This document shows positions 10,373-20,452 of a stretch of 64,000 nucleotides of DNA, in pieces. Made by a program: the position numbers and the translations under genes. Source of the DNA: Falciphora oryzae (taxonomy: Eukaryota; Ascomycota; Sordariomycetes; Magnaporthales; Magnaporthaceae). Below the pieces are notes generated by a model. That model searched no databases, had not been told where the DNA came from, and saw only the letters and a list, made by a program, of their open reading frames with translations. Every line of letters starts with the position of its first letter. The first letter of the stretch is position 1. The DNA lies in assembly GCA_000733355.1 (NCBI GenBank), contig JNVV01000006.1, positions 999,803-1,063,802 of the forward strand, written 5' to 3'.

Positions 10373-12460
10373 ATGGAGTCCTCACGAGGACCCCCCCGGG
10401 TCAAGAACAAGGCGGCAGCGCCGGTGCAGATCTCGGCCGAGCAGCTGCTCCGCGAGGCGGTAGACCGGCAAGAGGTGGCGCTGCAGAAGCCGACGCAGCG
10501 GTTCGAAGACCTCGAGGAGCTGCACGAGTACCAGGGCCGCAAGCGGCGCGAGTTCGAGGACTACTGCCGACGGTCGCGCATCAGCCTCAAGAACTGGCTG
10601 CAGTACTCGGCGTGGGAGCTGGAGCAGAAGGAGTACGACCGCGCGCGCAGCATCTTCGAGCGCGCCCTCAACATCCACGCCAACAACGTCACGCTCTGGA
10701 TCCGCTACGTCGAGGCCGAGCTCAAGGGCCGCAACATCAACTTCGCCCGCAACGTGCTCGACCGCGCCGTCACCCACCTCCCGCGCGTCGACAAGCTGTG
10801 GTACAAGTATGTCTGGGTCGAGGAGATGCTGGGCAACGTGCCCGGCACCCGCCAGGTCTTCGATCGCTGGATGGCCTGGAACCCAGACGAGGCCGCCTGG
10901 TCCGCCTACATCAAGCTCGAGAAGCGCTACGGCGAGCACGACCGCGCCCGCGCCATCTTCGAGCGCTTCACCCAGGTCCACCCGGAGCCACGCAACTGGA
11001 TCAAGTGGGCCAAGTTCGAGGAGGAGGTCGGCACTAGCGACCGCGTCCGGGCCGTTTTCGAGCGCGCCATCGACGAGCTGGCCCGCTACGGCGACGAGTT
11101 TGTCGAAGAGCGCCTCTTCATCGCCTACGCCCGCTACGAGGCCAAGCTGCGTGACCTCGACCGCGCCCGCGCCATCTACCGCTTTGGCCTAGACAACCTA
11201 CCCCGCTCCAGATCGGCCTTGCTGCACAAGGAGTACACCACATTTGAGAAGCAGTTTGGCGACCGCGAGGGCGTAGAGGACGTCGTTCTTTCCAAGCGCC
11301 GACGCCACTACGAGGAGCTGGTCAAGGAGAACCCAAAAAATTACGACGTGTGGTTCGACTACGCCCGTCTCGAGGAGGCGTCGGGCGACATCGATCGCAC
11401 CCGTGAGGTCTACGAGAAGGCCGTGGCCCAGGTGCCACCCACCCAGGCTAAGCGCCACTGGCGCCGATACATCTACCTCTGGATCTTCTTCGCGCTCTGG
11501 GAGGAGACCGAGGCCAGCAACCCGGAGCGCGCACGGCAGGTGTACGACACGTGCCTGCAGCTCATCCCGCATCGCACCTTCACCTTTGCCAAGGTCTGGC
11601 TGCACAAGGCGCACTTTGAGGTGCGCCAGGGCGAGCTGGGGGCCGCCCGCAAGACGCTGGGCCGCGCCATCGGCATGTGCCCCAAGGACAGGCTGTTCCG
11701 CGGCTACATCGAGCTCGAGCAGAAGCTGTACGAGTTCGGCCGCTGCCGCATCCTCTACGAGAAGCACATCACCTTCAACCCGGCCAACTGCAGCACCTGG
11801 GTCAAGTGGGCCGAGCTCGAGCGCGGCCTCGACGACCTGGACCGCGCCCGCGCCATCCTCGACATGGGCATCGCCCAGCCCGTGCTCGACATGCCCGAGA
11901 TCGTGTGGAAGTCGTACATCGACTTTGAGGAGGAGGAGGGCGAGTACGACAAGACGCGCAGCCTGTACGAGCGCCTGCTAGACAAGACGGACCACCCCAA
12001 GGTCTGGATCAGCTATGCCCAGTTCGAGATCAACGTGCCCGAGCCCTCGGCCGAGGGAGAGGAAGAAGGGCAGCAGCAGGAGGAGGAAGAGGAGGACCGG
12101 CCGGTCAGCGACGAGGCCAAGGCGCGCGCGCGCCGCGTGTTCGAGCGGGCGCACAAGGGCTTCAAGGACAAGGACATGAAGGCCGAGAGGGTGACCATCC
12201 TGAACGCCTGGCTGTCGTTCGAGAGGACGCACGGCTCAGCCGAGGACGTTGCAAAGATGGAGAAGCAGATGCCGCGCAAGACCAAGAAGAAGCGCAAGAT
12301 GGAGGACGACACGTGGGAGGAGTACGTCGACTACGTCTTCCCCGCCGACGACCAGCACAGCCAAAAAATGCTGGAATTCCTGGCCAAGGCAAGGGGCTTC
12401 AAAAAGGCCGAGGCGGCGGCACCGGCGGCATCCGCGCCCGAGCCGAGCAGCAGCGGCTAG
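10373..12460 (+). CDS. clf1: Pre-mRNA splicing factor Clf1 (crooked-neck, Syf3)
   Basis: Clf1 is a scaffold of the NineTeen complex that helps U4/U6.U5 join the prespliceosome. Single exon of 695 residues, starting at [20 protein letters not shown]; an in-frame ATG at 10319 is open but the conserved protein begins at 10373. The body is a run of about fifteen half-a-TPR (HAT) repeats from residue 60 onward, each with W-x2-Y/A and a DRAR or ERAR helix ([63 protein letters not shown]). An acidic Glu/Gln insert (about 560-585) and a basic nuclear-localisation-like stretch ([20 protein letters not shown]) precede the end. Length matches fungal Clf1. Confidence 0.97.
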   Translation: MESSRGPPRVKNKAAAPVQISAEQLLREAVDRQEVALQKPTQRFEDLEELHEYQGRKRREFEDYCRRSRISLKNWLQYSAWELEQKEYDRARSIFERALNIHANNVTLWIRYVEAELKGRNINFARNVLDRAVTHLPRVDKLWYKYVWVEEMLGNVPGTRQVFDRWMAWNPDEAAWSAYIKLEKRYGEHDRARAIFERFTQVHPEPRNWIKWAKFEEEVGTSDRVRAVFERAIDELARYGDEFVEERLFIAYARYEAKLRDLDRARAIYRFGLDNLPRSRSALLHKEYTTFEKQFGDREGVEDVVLSKRRRHYEELVKENPKNYDVWFDYARLEEASGDIDRTREVYEKAVAQVPPTQAKRHWRRYIYLWIFFALWEETEASNPERARQVYDTCLQLIPHRTFTFAKVWLHKAHFEVRQGELGAARKTLGRAIGMCPKDRLFRGYIELEQKLYEFGRCRILYEKHITFNPANCSTWVKWAELERGLDDLDRARAILDMGIAQPVLDMPEIVWKSYIDFEEEEGEYDKTRSLYERLLDKTDHPKVWISYAQFEINVPEPSAEGEEEGQQQEEEEEDRPVSDEAKARARRVFERAHKGFKDKDMKAERVTILNAWLSFERTHGSAEDVAKMEKQMPRKTKKKRKMEDDTWEEYVDYVFPADDQHSQKMLEFLAKARGFKKAEAAAPAASAPEPSSSG

Positions 12461-14674
12461 GCGCAGCGCCGACGCCAAAGTATTTGTTTGTTAGCCTATG
12501 TATCATGTATCCATCTATATGGGAGGCTGTCTCCTGTCTTGCAGCCTAATATTGTCACCACCTTTGGTTCCTTGCAGCCCAGTGTCCGGGCCTAGACGAC
12601 AGCCTTAGACGTTGTGCCGGATCGTATTGGTGGGTCAGCCCCGGTTGCTGCCCTGTCGTCAGCTTCGGTGCCGCCGTACACCTTTCGCCGCCGTGATGAG
12701 GCGAGTGCAGACGAACTGGGGCACACCATGGGACCGCCATTTCCGGCCATGATGTCATGCGTTGTTCACCCCGTGTGCACCAGGCACCTACCTTGTGACC
12801 AAGCCGACGCACCCGAGGTTTCCGCGCCGTCTTGATGACACATGGCGTTGCCGAGAAGACTGCTCTTCTCCAGGCACACGCGGCCGCCGCCGTCGTTGCC
12901 CCGATCTTTGACTCGCCCATAGCGGTCTTGGTCATCTTTTCTCGAAACTACCTTGGTTGTCACTGATGCAATCCATCGTTCGAACCCCTTCAATCTTGAT
13001 TCTTCTCGCATAACTTTACATTTTTAGATCGTCATATATCATGGTAGCACACTCTATCGGCTGGACGCTAGCGCTCAAGCAGAAACCCAAACCCTGTCCG
13101 GATAGAATCCATTTTCTTCTTGCAGAGACTAACGATGACTCGGCAAAAGATGTCGATAAATTTAGCGGACAGGCCGGCCCAACTAAAATATTTGGCCCGG
13201 ACTATCCGGAAACATGCGGGTAAAAAGAAAGAGCGAGAAGCATATGCATCGAATCATAGCAAGCAGTGTTTGTGAGCCTTTTCAGTAGCTAGATCACATA
13301 GACAGCCCCTTCTAACGCTTCCCGCCTCTTGTAAGGATCATCATAACCGGGGTCGTCGTCCAGTCTTCGTAAGCGGTGTGAACATGAGAGAGAAAAGCGA
13401 ATAGAGCAGAAGCAACGTGGGCATAAAACATTGGGAGATAATATCGTAAGCTAAGTGGGTGGGGGAAAGGAGCGAAATCCAATGGTCAAGATACGGTGTA
13501 AGCCAAGCATCCATCGTCGTGCAGTGGATCATGCAGATTTGGGATCGGGCGATCGTCGATCTTCGTGCTCGAGCGGATACATCTGCCGAAATGCGCCGAG
13601 AGTGGTGCCACCTCGGGGGAGATAGGGACCGAGAAGGCAAGGGTGATAGAAATGTAAGAAAAATAGCAGAAGGAAAAAGCCTGCAGACGGGTATGCTTGC
13701 CGCCCCTCATCCATCGTCAGACCAATGCATCGGTGCATTTTTGGACGCCGAGATGGCGCACTAGGTGATGGTAGGGCCTGCAGGGCACGCGCTTATTAAT
13801 AGCGGTCGCGGTCGCGTTCACGGTCTCGTTCACGGTCGCGTTCGCGGTCGCGGCCATCTGTTGGTGAAAAGAAGTGGTATTAGTGACTATCAGTGCGAGA
13901 GGAGAATAGTGCAAGGCAAGCCTGGAAACAAAAAGCAAGGGTATAGGACGATGGGAGCCAGAAGTAAAAACAAGGTCTAATCGATTTCCACAAGCCATTG
14001 AGAAGCGGGCGAGGAGCGATGGGAGCAGCAGGGCAGACAAGGGCGGAAGGAGCGGCAGACTGGCGGTGGGGGCAGCAGCCACTCAGAAGCCTGTCAGAGC
14101 CTTGCCGTTGTGTGAGAGGCCGGGCTATGCGTTGTGTACTGGCAGTGCCACACTCTATCCAGCCCTCGCAAGGAAACCCGAGATTGCTTGCTTGAAGAAC
14201 CCTCAGCCCCCATCCCCATGTCCGCCTTATTCGCCTGCCTGTCTTGCCCACCCCCTTTCTTGCGCTTTTGTCTATCCTGCCTAAACATGGATGATTTTTT
14301 GCGTCCGATGCGGCTGGCGCCTTGGAATAAGGAGTGGCAGAAAAGAATGGATTTGCAGAAGGCTTTTCTTCATGACGGTGGTTTTGCGGGCTTGGTTTGC
14401 TAGAACGTGATGCAAGTGCCAGCCCGGGTTGCTCTAGTGTATCGTGGCGTGTTGTTGTATATCGTGCCATGTCGTTTCTTGTTGTATCATGTCGTGCCGT
14501 CATAAAATGAAATGGAGTTGGGCGAAGCCGGCCACTGAAGGGGTGATGTGGCAGATGAAAGCTCTCAAATGGCTAGCGAGGGCAAGGGGCTGATGGGCAG
14601 AGTACTAGGGCCGACGTGCGGAGAGGCGAGCCAGAGGCAGCCAGACTGTGACGGTGTGGATGTCCCTGCTCCTC
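12461..14674. other. Convergent intergenic region, 2.2 kb
   Basis: Between the clf1 stop and the stop of the minus-strand DUF3824 gene. No supported gene. It carries a short hexamer-like repeat at 13799-13853 and a weak TATCGTG/TATCATG repeat at about 14438-14500. Confidence 0.5.
13799..13853 (-). repeat. Short hexameric repeat reading RDRERD on the minus strand
   Basis: A run of GGTCGC/GTTCAC-type hexamers. On the minus strand one frame reads alternating Arg-Asp/Arg-Glu dipeptides and ends in a stop. A plausible acceptor (caccaacag) with an ACTAAT branch-like site lies just upstream on that strand. This resembles the tail of an RD/RE-rich nuclear protein, but I find no exon to join to it, so I list it only as a repeat. 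Confidence 0.4.
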
Positions 14675-16954
14675 TTATCTCCTGTCGCAGTAGCCGACAG
14701 GAGGAGCGGGCACGACGGCCGTGCCGGCGTACGGGTTCCCGTCAGCGTAACGAGGCCCGTCGTCGTACCCGTACCGCCCATCTCCCCCGCCGCGCGGAGT
14801 GGCTGATAGCGCCCATTCGCTAGACCCCGTCGCGGTTCTGTAGCCGCTGTCCTCAAGCTCGCGCCGCCGCTTGTCCTTGGCCGCTTCACGGTCGAGAATG
14901 GCGCGCTGGCGCGCGAGTCGACGTTCTCTGCGGACCTCCTTCTCGAGCTTCCACTCCTCCAGCTCCTTACTCTTCTCACGCGCCTCCTTGACTTCGGATA
15001 TGGCGCCCTTGATTCCCAAAGCTGCAATGCCCACTGCCGCGGCGTCCTGCAGCATCGCCTTGGCCCTGAGCTTTTTGGCCTCCTCTTCCGACAGCCGCCC
15101 TTCTTTGACGGCTTTCTGGCGCGCATTTCGCTTCTCCATGCTCGAATACACATTATGGGCAGCATGGATGGTCGCCACGCCGGCCAAGCCAATGGTGAGT
15201 GCTTGCTTACCTCTCTTTCGTGTCGTCTCTTTGCGATCGTTGTCCGAGTCGCCAAGATCGGTATCCGATCCCGAGTCACCACGCCGCCGTCTGTCGCCGA
15301 CACGGGAACGGGATCGGCTGCGGCGACGGTCGTAGTGGTCGTCGTATTCGTCCGAGTAGCGACGCCGTCTGTGGCGCGACGAGTCCCTCGGTGAGCCGAC
15401 CTCGCTGCGGTTGTCTTTGGCGTCCTTTTCCTTGTCGTCATCGGCGGGCCCGTTGCCAATACCCAGCCGAGCAAGGCGACGCCGAGCCCCATCGACGACG
15501 CTGCGGCTGCGGCTGCGCTTGCGTTCAGGCGAGCGCGACCCCGACCGGCTGCGGCTGCGTGCGCGGGAGCGCGAGCGACCCCCGTCGTCTTCATCCTTGT
15601 CCTTACGGCTGTCGATGAGCTTCTTAGCTCCAATGGCACCAAGACCGGCCGTGGCCAAGGCAGCAAGCCCGGTCACGCCGCTGCTACCGCCACCGTCGCC
15701 TTTGGCACTGGAATCGCGGGCATGTCTGGAGCGCGAGCGCGAGCGGCCCGTAGCTTTGTCCTCCTCGATGTTCTTCTTGGAACCGTGGATGACGCGGTTT
15801 CCAACCAGACCACCGATAACGGACTCAGCCAGGCTGAGCTTCTGGTTCTTGTCGGGGTTCTGCGCTGCATCGATGGTGGCGGCTCCAGCAGCAGCAGTGA
15901 AGATGCGCTTTGTTTTCTCGCCCTTCCATCCACCGGGCTCTTTGGCCACGCGGAAGGCTTCAGTGGCGCCGGCGATGAGAGAGGCCATGGCAGCCTGCTG
16001 AATCTTGTTCTTCTTCTCGGGTGACTTAGAACGGGACCTCGACCGACTGCCGCGGCGACTGCGGGTGTCGGACCTTCCGTCCCTGTCCCTCTCCTTCTCC
16101 TTGTCTTTGTCCTTGTCCCTGTCTTTATCATCGTCACCTTTTCCGGTCAGAGCCTTGACGGCGCTGCCCAGGCCGGCGGCTGCGAGGGCGCTCTCGAGGA
16201 AGTTTTTGTGGCCCTTCTTTTCCTTAGGGTTCACCTCCTCCTCCTCTTCGTACCTGACGAGCTGGCCATCGCGGCCTTTGTGGACGACAAGACTGGACTT
16301 CTTCTCCTCCTTTTCGGTGTGCTTGTTATAGAACTCAGCTCCCTGGTAGGCGGCCAGCGCGCCGGCGGCGCCAAGGGCGGCAGATGCCAGGGGGTTGCGC
16401 TGGATGTCGGCCTCGTCGCCTTCTTGCTTCGCCTCATGTCGGTCGTAGAGCTCCTTCCCGCCGACGGCAAGGGCGAAGCCACCGATGGCAGCGATGATCT
16501 TCTCCTGCTTGGAAATGGTACGGCGGCGCTTCTCCTTCTCCTGCTCCTCATAGTAAAGGCTTTCCTCCTTCCTGGAGCGGCGGTCGTAGTCGCGGTCACG
16601 GTCATAGCCGCGACCGTAGTCACGGTCATAGCCACGGTCGTAGCCGCGATCATAGTCGCGATCCCGAGGGTCCCGCGAGTAGTAGGAGCGGCGGTCGTCG
16701 TAGTCGTCATAGCCAGGGTCAGCAGAGCGGGCCCTCCGGTCGCGGTAACTGCCGGTCGGGGGCGGGAAATCGCGACGGATCTCCTCGACGGAGAGGTCGC
16801 TGTCCTCCCGCGAGCGTGGAACCAGCTCGCGGGATTGGTGGGGCCTCAGGTGGCTATCGCTAGCCTCGAAGTAGCGAGGGTCCCTTTCCTCGTAGCGCTC
16901 CTCCCGATACTCGCGGCGGGTAGACCGCCGCGGCTCGTGGTCGTACCCAGACAT
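14675..16954 (-). CDS. DUF3824-type low-complexity protein with RS and YDR repeats
   Basis: Single exon, 759 residues, start chosen at MSGYDHEPRRSTRREY; the open frame upstream runs through poly-A leader sequence. The N-terminal 190 residues are charged and repetitive (DRGYDRGYDRDYGRGYDRD). After that, charged blocks alternate with seven or eight Gly/Ala-rich hydrophobic segments, for example IIAAIGGFALAVGGKELYD, LASAALGAAGALAAYQGAEF, FLESALAAAGLGSAVKALTG, LAALATAGLGAIGAKKLID and QALTIGLAGVATIHAAHNVY. Between them are Arg/Ser dipeptide stretches and a C-terminal coiled coil rich in Glu/Lys/Arg. This matches fungal proteins annotated as DUF3824, whose role is unknown. No signal peptide. A very long A tract lies in the leader. 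Confidence 0.85.
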   Translation of the reverse strand: MSGYDHEPRRSTRREYREERYEERDPRYFEASDSHLRPHQSRELVPRSREDSDLSVEEIRRDFPPPTGSYRDRRARSADPGYDDYDDRRSYYSRDPRDRDYDRGYDRGYDRDYGRGYDRDRDYDRRSRKEESLYYEEQEKEKRRRTISKQEKIIAAIGGFALAVGGKELYDRHEAKQEGDEADIQRNPLASAALGAAGALAAYQGAEFYNKHTEKEEKKSSLVVHKGRDGQLVRYEEEEEVNPKEKKGHKNFLESALAAAGLGSAVKALTGKGDDDKDRDKDKDKEKERDRDGRSDTRSRRGSRSRSRSKSPEKKNKIQQAAMASLIAGATEAFRVAKEPGGWKGEKTKRIFTAAAGAATIDAAQNPDKNQKLSLAESVIGGLVGNRVIHGSKKNIEEDKATGRSRSRSRHARDSSAKGDGGGSSGVTGLAALATAGLGAIGAKKLIDSRKDKDEDDGGRSRSRARSRSRSGSRSPERKRSRSRSVVDGARRRLARLGIGNGPADDDKEKDAKDNRSEVGSPRDSSRHRRRRYSDEYDDHYDRRRSRSRSRVGDRRRRGDSGSDTDLGDSDNDRKETTRKRGKQALTIGLAGVATIHAAHNVYSSMEKRNARQKAVKEGRLSEEEAKKLRAKAMLQDAAAVGIAALGIKGAISEVKEAREKSKELEEWKLEKEVRRERRLARQRAILDREAAKDKRRRELEDSGYRTATGSSEWALSATPRGGGDGRYGYDDGPRYADGNPYAGTAVVPAPPVGYCDRR

Positions 16955-18373
16955 AGGAAAGGGGCGAGACACGGGCGCTGGGGAGAGAGCGGGCAAGTGT
17001 TTGTGCGTGTGCGCGTTTGTGTGTTTCCGGGCGTGTGACAGCAACAGACCCGAGTGAGAGGTGTCAATCCAAGGCAACAAGCAGCGCAAAATAAATGACC
17101 AAAAAAAAAAAAAAAAAAAAAGACACGCTGACAAGGCTTTCTCTCAACTGTCGTCAGGCGCTAATTAGCAGGCAGACGAGCAGGCAGATAGATATATAGA
17201 CCCATACGGGGCGACAGGCGAGAATGAGTGAGGGAGAAGGTCAAGTGGTGCCGCCACAGCCTCCTTTGAGGTGGAGGGGAAAGAGGGGCTGTGTGCGTGT
17301 GCTGGCGGGCGTGGACACTGGTGGACTAGTGCAGCTGGGCAGGCAGGCAGATCACCACCCCCAGTCCCACCACCCGCTCTGGCCGAGAACTTGAAATGCA
17401 GCTGACGGCAGGCTGCGGGCCTTGGAACTGAGGCACCAAGGAAAATAGCAGGAGACAGGCAGACGCTGCAGGACAGCTTGCTCAGGGCTAGTTGCGCGGC
17501 CTCCTCCAGGCAACAACCAACCCCCACGTGCCACAACACACCTAGACGGCAGGCTGTTTCCTGGGCAGCGGCAGAGTCGAGCAAGTGAGGGCAAAAAAAA
17601 AAAAAAAAAAAGCACTCGTAATTACGTACCCGGGGAGAGAGCGCAAGCCCGACGTCAGTATGGGGCCTCTAGTGGAGACGCGGGTCTATCGCCTTTGCGA
17701 AACTCAGTGAGGGGTTTGGCTTGATCGGGTTGTGTTGGGCGCACCAAGAAACGATTCAATGGCCTGTCGAATGAAAAGAAGAACAAAAGAAGAAGAGAAG
17801 AAGCGGAAGAAGGAAAGGAGAGCAGGCGGGAGATGTGGCGCACAGAAATACGTCCCCCCCGTTGGCTGCAACGGCAAGGAAGCAGATTGGAAAGCTGCGC
17901 GACGGCAGCTTCGCTTCAGGGCCCTGGCTGAGCGATCAGCCAACAGGTTTGCGAACGATGCAGACCATCCACCATCCACCCGGGGGAGGGGGGATGACGA
18001 GGAGCCCAACACTGACGGCTGAGTTGCGTGCCAAACATGAACCCCACATGGCCGCCGCCCAACTCGGATGGATGCCATCTGCAGCAGGCTCCTGCAGCCA
18101 GACCATTCGAGGGCTGGCTCTGGTAGGGGGCCCAATGGTCGTCGGGCTGCTCGGAACCTGCGTTTGCTCCGCCCGGGGCTGGCACTTGGCTTGGCCCTCA
18201 CCTCGCCCGCGCCAGCCGGAAGCCCGACCGACCGACGACGCACTGCGGGAGAGGAGCGCCTTCGCCAAGGTCGGGCGGCAGCTTTGAGGCCTCCGCGGGA
18301 CACTGTGTTTCACTGCAAAAACGGGCGAGTTGTGTTTGCTTCTTTTCTTGCCTCAGGCTGCAGCTTCACCGAG
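16955..18373. other. Leader and promoter of the DUF3824 gene, no other gene seen
   Basis: Contains an A21 run (17101-17121), an A19 run (17593-17611) and a CACGTG near 17525. The frames here, including a 199-codon one on the minus strand, look like chance in GC-rich DNA. Confidence 0.5.
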
Positions 18374-19353
18374 TTAGCTCAGCAGCGTCCTGAACCGGTA
18401 CACAGTCACATGATGTGGGAGGCTCTTTCCATTGGTCCATTTGGTGACGACGTCAATGTGGTCTTTCTCCTGCCACGAGAACGAAGCGGGACGGGCGGAA
18501 GGGATCGCGTCAAAGTTGGGCCTTTCGGACGTAGTGTACACGCCATATGTTGCCTGTGCCATCCCATTATACGCTTCGCGTGACACCTCGCCAAAAGATT
18601 GCGTGGCGAGACCGAGATTTCCCATTACACCAAAGCGGCATTTCCGCGTCAAACTGCCCGTCCTTTTCAAACCCTGTTGCATTAAGTACAAGATAATACA
18701 TGGCCTGAGAGGAAGTGTAAAGAAAAAAGAAAGAAAAGCGTTCGTTTCGACGAGAAATATCCCAAATTACATCTCAGAGCCCACCCGGATTCTTTGCTCC
18801 CCCGAGGTTCACGGTCGAAAGGCCGATAAAAGGAGGAGATATTGTTCTGGGAGTTCAACATCCCGGTGAGAGTGCCGCACCATCTCACCGAGTCGCACGC
18901 GTGGCAGCACAGAGCGTTCCGCAGGCTGAACCTCAGGATACCACCATACACTCTCGCCATATCAGAGCTTAGGGGCAAAGGTTTGGCTGCCGAGCCATAC
19001 TGTGCCCATCGGCTCAGCAATAGATTACCGGGCAGGATAAGTGGAATAACGAGCATCCCGCCTTTGCGTTACTCCGTGATCCCCTCAGGCCAATCGACGT
19101 CTTCCAAGGCCCCCGGGGAGACGCCGTCCACAGAATCTGTTTCAGGGGCCGAAGTGCGGCAGGCTGGTTTCGCCAGACCTCCTCGTCCCGCTTCCCTGAC
19201 TCCGAGAGATAAGTGTTGTCACGATGCCGCGTACCGTTGCCGTAGATGAGGCGTCGTGTCACTTCGTCCGCCTTGTTGATGCCTCGGGTGATATGAACGA
19301 GATTTCTCGCCGCCTTCTCGGGACCAAAGACGGAATGTGCGCTGGCACGGCAC
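18374..19353 (-). pseudogene. Probable broken gene of unknown family
   Basis: Several minus-strand stretches look coding but are in different frames. The upstream one (about 19353-19120) follows a good acceptor (ttttttag-like) and reads FGPEKAARNLVHITRGINKADEV then RLIYGNGT. It changes frame near the CCCCGGGG run at 19111-19118. The last stretch (about 18665-18374) starts after gcaacag, changes frame around 18616-18630, and ends cleanly at a TAA with NLGLATQSFGEVSREAY and HHVTVYRF. A strong donor (gtaagt, 19483) upstream suggests a further 5' exon overlapping the next gene's leader. Unseen introns could explain one shift but not easily both. I do not recognise the family. Confidence 0.4.
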
Positions 19354-19570
19354 CTAAAAACGAGTACATATACCAGACCTAGTCCGCCCTATTCCTTTGA
19401 TCTGGTGTGATGCAACTTCTCGCTGTCACTTCTCGCTCGTTCAGTACCAGCTACCAATAAAGATATTTTGCCAAGTCACTTACATCAGTTGCTGGCATCC
19501 GATCTAGACCCCGATCCCGAGGTCAAGAAATACCACACAGCATATACAAAAAGCCCCCGGAAGAGGAACC

Positions 19571-20452
19571 ATGTATCTGTCAACAGGCGCCCTGACAATC
19601 TTCCTGCTAGCTGCAGGGCGGGCCCTCGGCTCAGGGGCACTGCGGGATCGGCAAGCATACGCCTTCCTTCCACTATCTGCCGCGTACATCGCCTCGGGGC
19701 TAACATATCGCTCTTCCATCCGCAGCGACGACTCCAGCGACCTCGAGCTGGTCATCCAGAACCTGGTGGCGACGTACGTCCCCAAGAGCATCTACACCCG
19801 CGCCACCGCCGCCATCCCCGCCCTCGTGCCGGGCGCCACCGCCCCGCCCGACGCCATCCTCATCTCGGCCCTGGCCGCCGAGACCCCGCCGGCCTGGCTC
19901 CCCGCCGTCTTCGGCGGCGACGGCTTCTACCAGCGCGCCCTCGTGTCCGAGGTCTCCAACCTCCGGGCCGCCGCNNNNNNNNNNNNNNNNNNNNNNNNNN
20001 NNNNNNNNNNNNNNNNNNNNNNNNNNNNNNNNNNNNNNNNNNNNNNNNNNNNNNNNNNNNNNNNNNNNNNNNNNNNNNNNNNNNNNNNNNNNNNNNNNNN
20101 NNNNNNNNNNNNNNNNNNNNNNNNNNNNNNNNNNNNNNNNNNNNNNNNNNNNNNNNNNNNNNNNNNNNNNNNNNNNNNNNNNNNNNNNNNNNNNNNNNNN
20201 NNNNNNNNNNNNNNNNNNNNNNNNNNNNNNNNNNNNNNNNNNNNNNNNNNNNNNNNNNCAGGCGGCGGCGGCGACGCCCCGCCCGCCGAGTCGACCGCCG
20301 CCCCTCCGGCCACGGCCACCGGGGACGCTGACGAGAACGGCAACAACAGCACCGAGGCCACCTCCACCTCCAGCACCGGCGCCGCCGTCACCATCATGGC
20401 AGACCTCGTCGGCGTGCTCGGTGTGGCCGGACTGGCTGCGGTGGCCCTGTGA
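19571..20452 (+). CDS. Small secreted, probably GPI-anchored protein, interrupted by a gap
   Basis: The frame begins with a signal peptide-like segment (residues 1-20, ALTIFLLAAGRALG) and ends with a Ser/Thr-rich stretch containing an N-glycosylation site (NNST). A small-residue omega-like region and a hydrophobic C-terminus (MADLVGVLGVAGLAAVAL) follow, the usual layout of a fungal GPI-anchored surface protein. The middle, NLVATYVPKSIYTRATAAIPALVPG, is not a family I know. About 284 unknown bases (19975-20258) sit inside, so length and frame continuity are unsure. An optional 42-bp in-frame intron (gtacat, branch gctaac, ccgcag) could remove 14 residues around 19680-19725. Confidence 0.6.
   Translation: MYLSTGALTIFLLAAGRALGSGALRDRQAYAFLPLSAAYIASGLTYRSSIRSDDSSDLELVIQNLVATYVPKSIYTRATAAIPALVPGATAPPDAILISALAAETPPAWLPAVFGGDGFYQRALVSEVSNLRAAXXXXXXXXXXXXXXXXXXXXXXXXXXXXXXXXXXXXXXXXXXXXXXXXXXXXXXXXXXXXXXXXXXXXXXXXXXXXXXXXXXXXXXXXXXXXXXXXGGGGDAPPAESTAAPPATATGDADENGNNSTEATSTSSTGAAVTIMADLVGVLGVAGLAAVAL
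19975..20258. other. Assembly gap of 284 Ns
   Basis: Run of unknown bases inside the GPI-protein gene. The flanks are very GC-rich (GCCGCC and GGCGGCGGCGGCGAC), which suggests a repetitive Ser/Thr/Ala/Gly-coding stretch that failed to sequence. Confidence 0.95.

Noticed and set aside
12980..13000. GTTCGAACCCC resembling a tRNA B box
   Set aside because: The flanking bases do not pair as a T stem on either strand and no A box or acceptor stem is visible.
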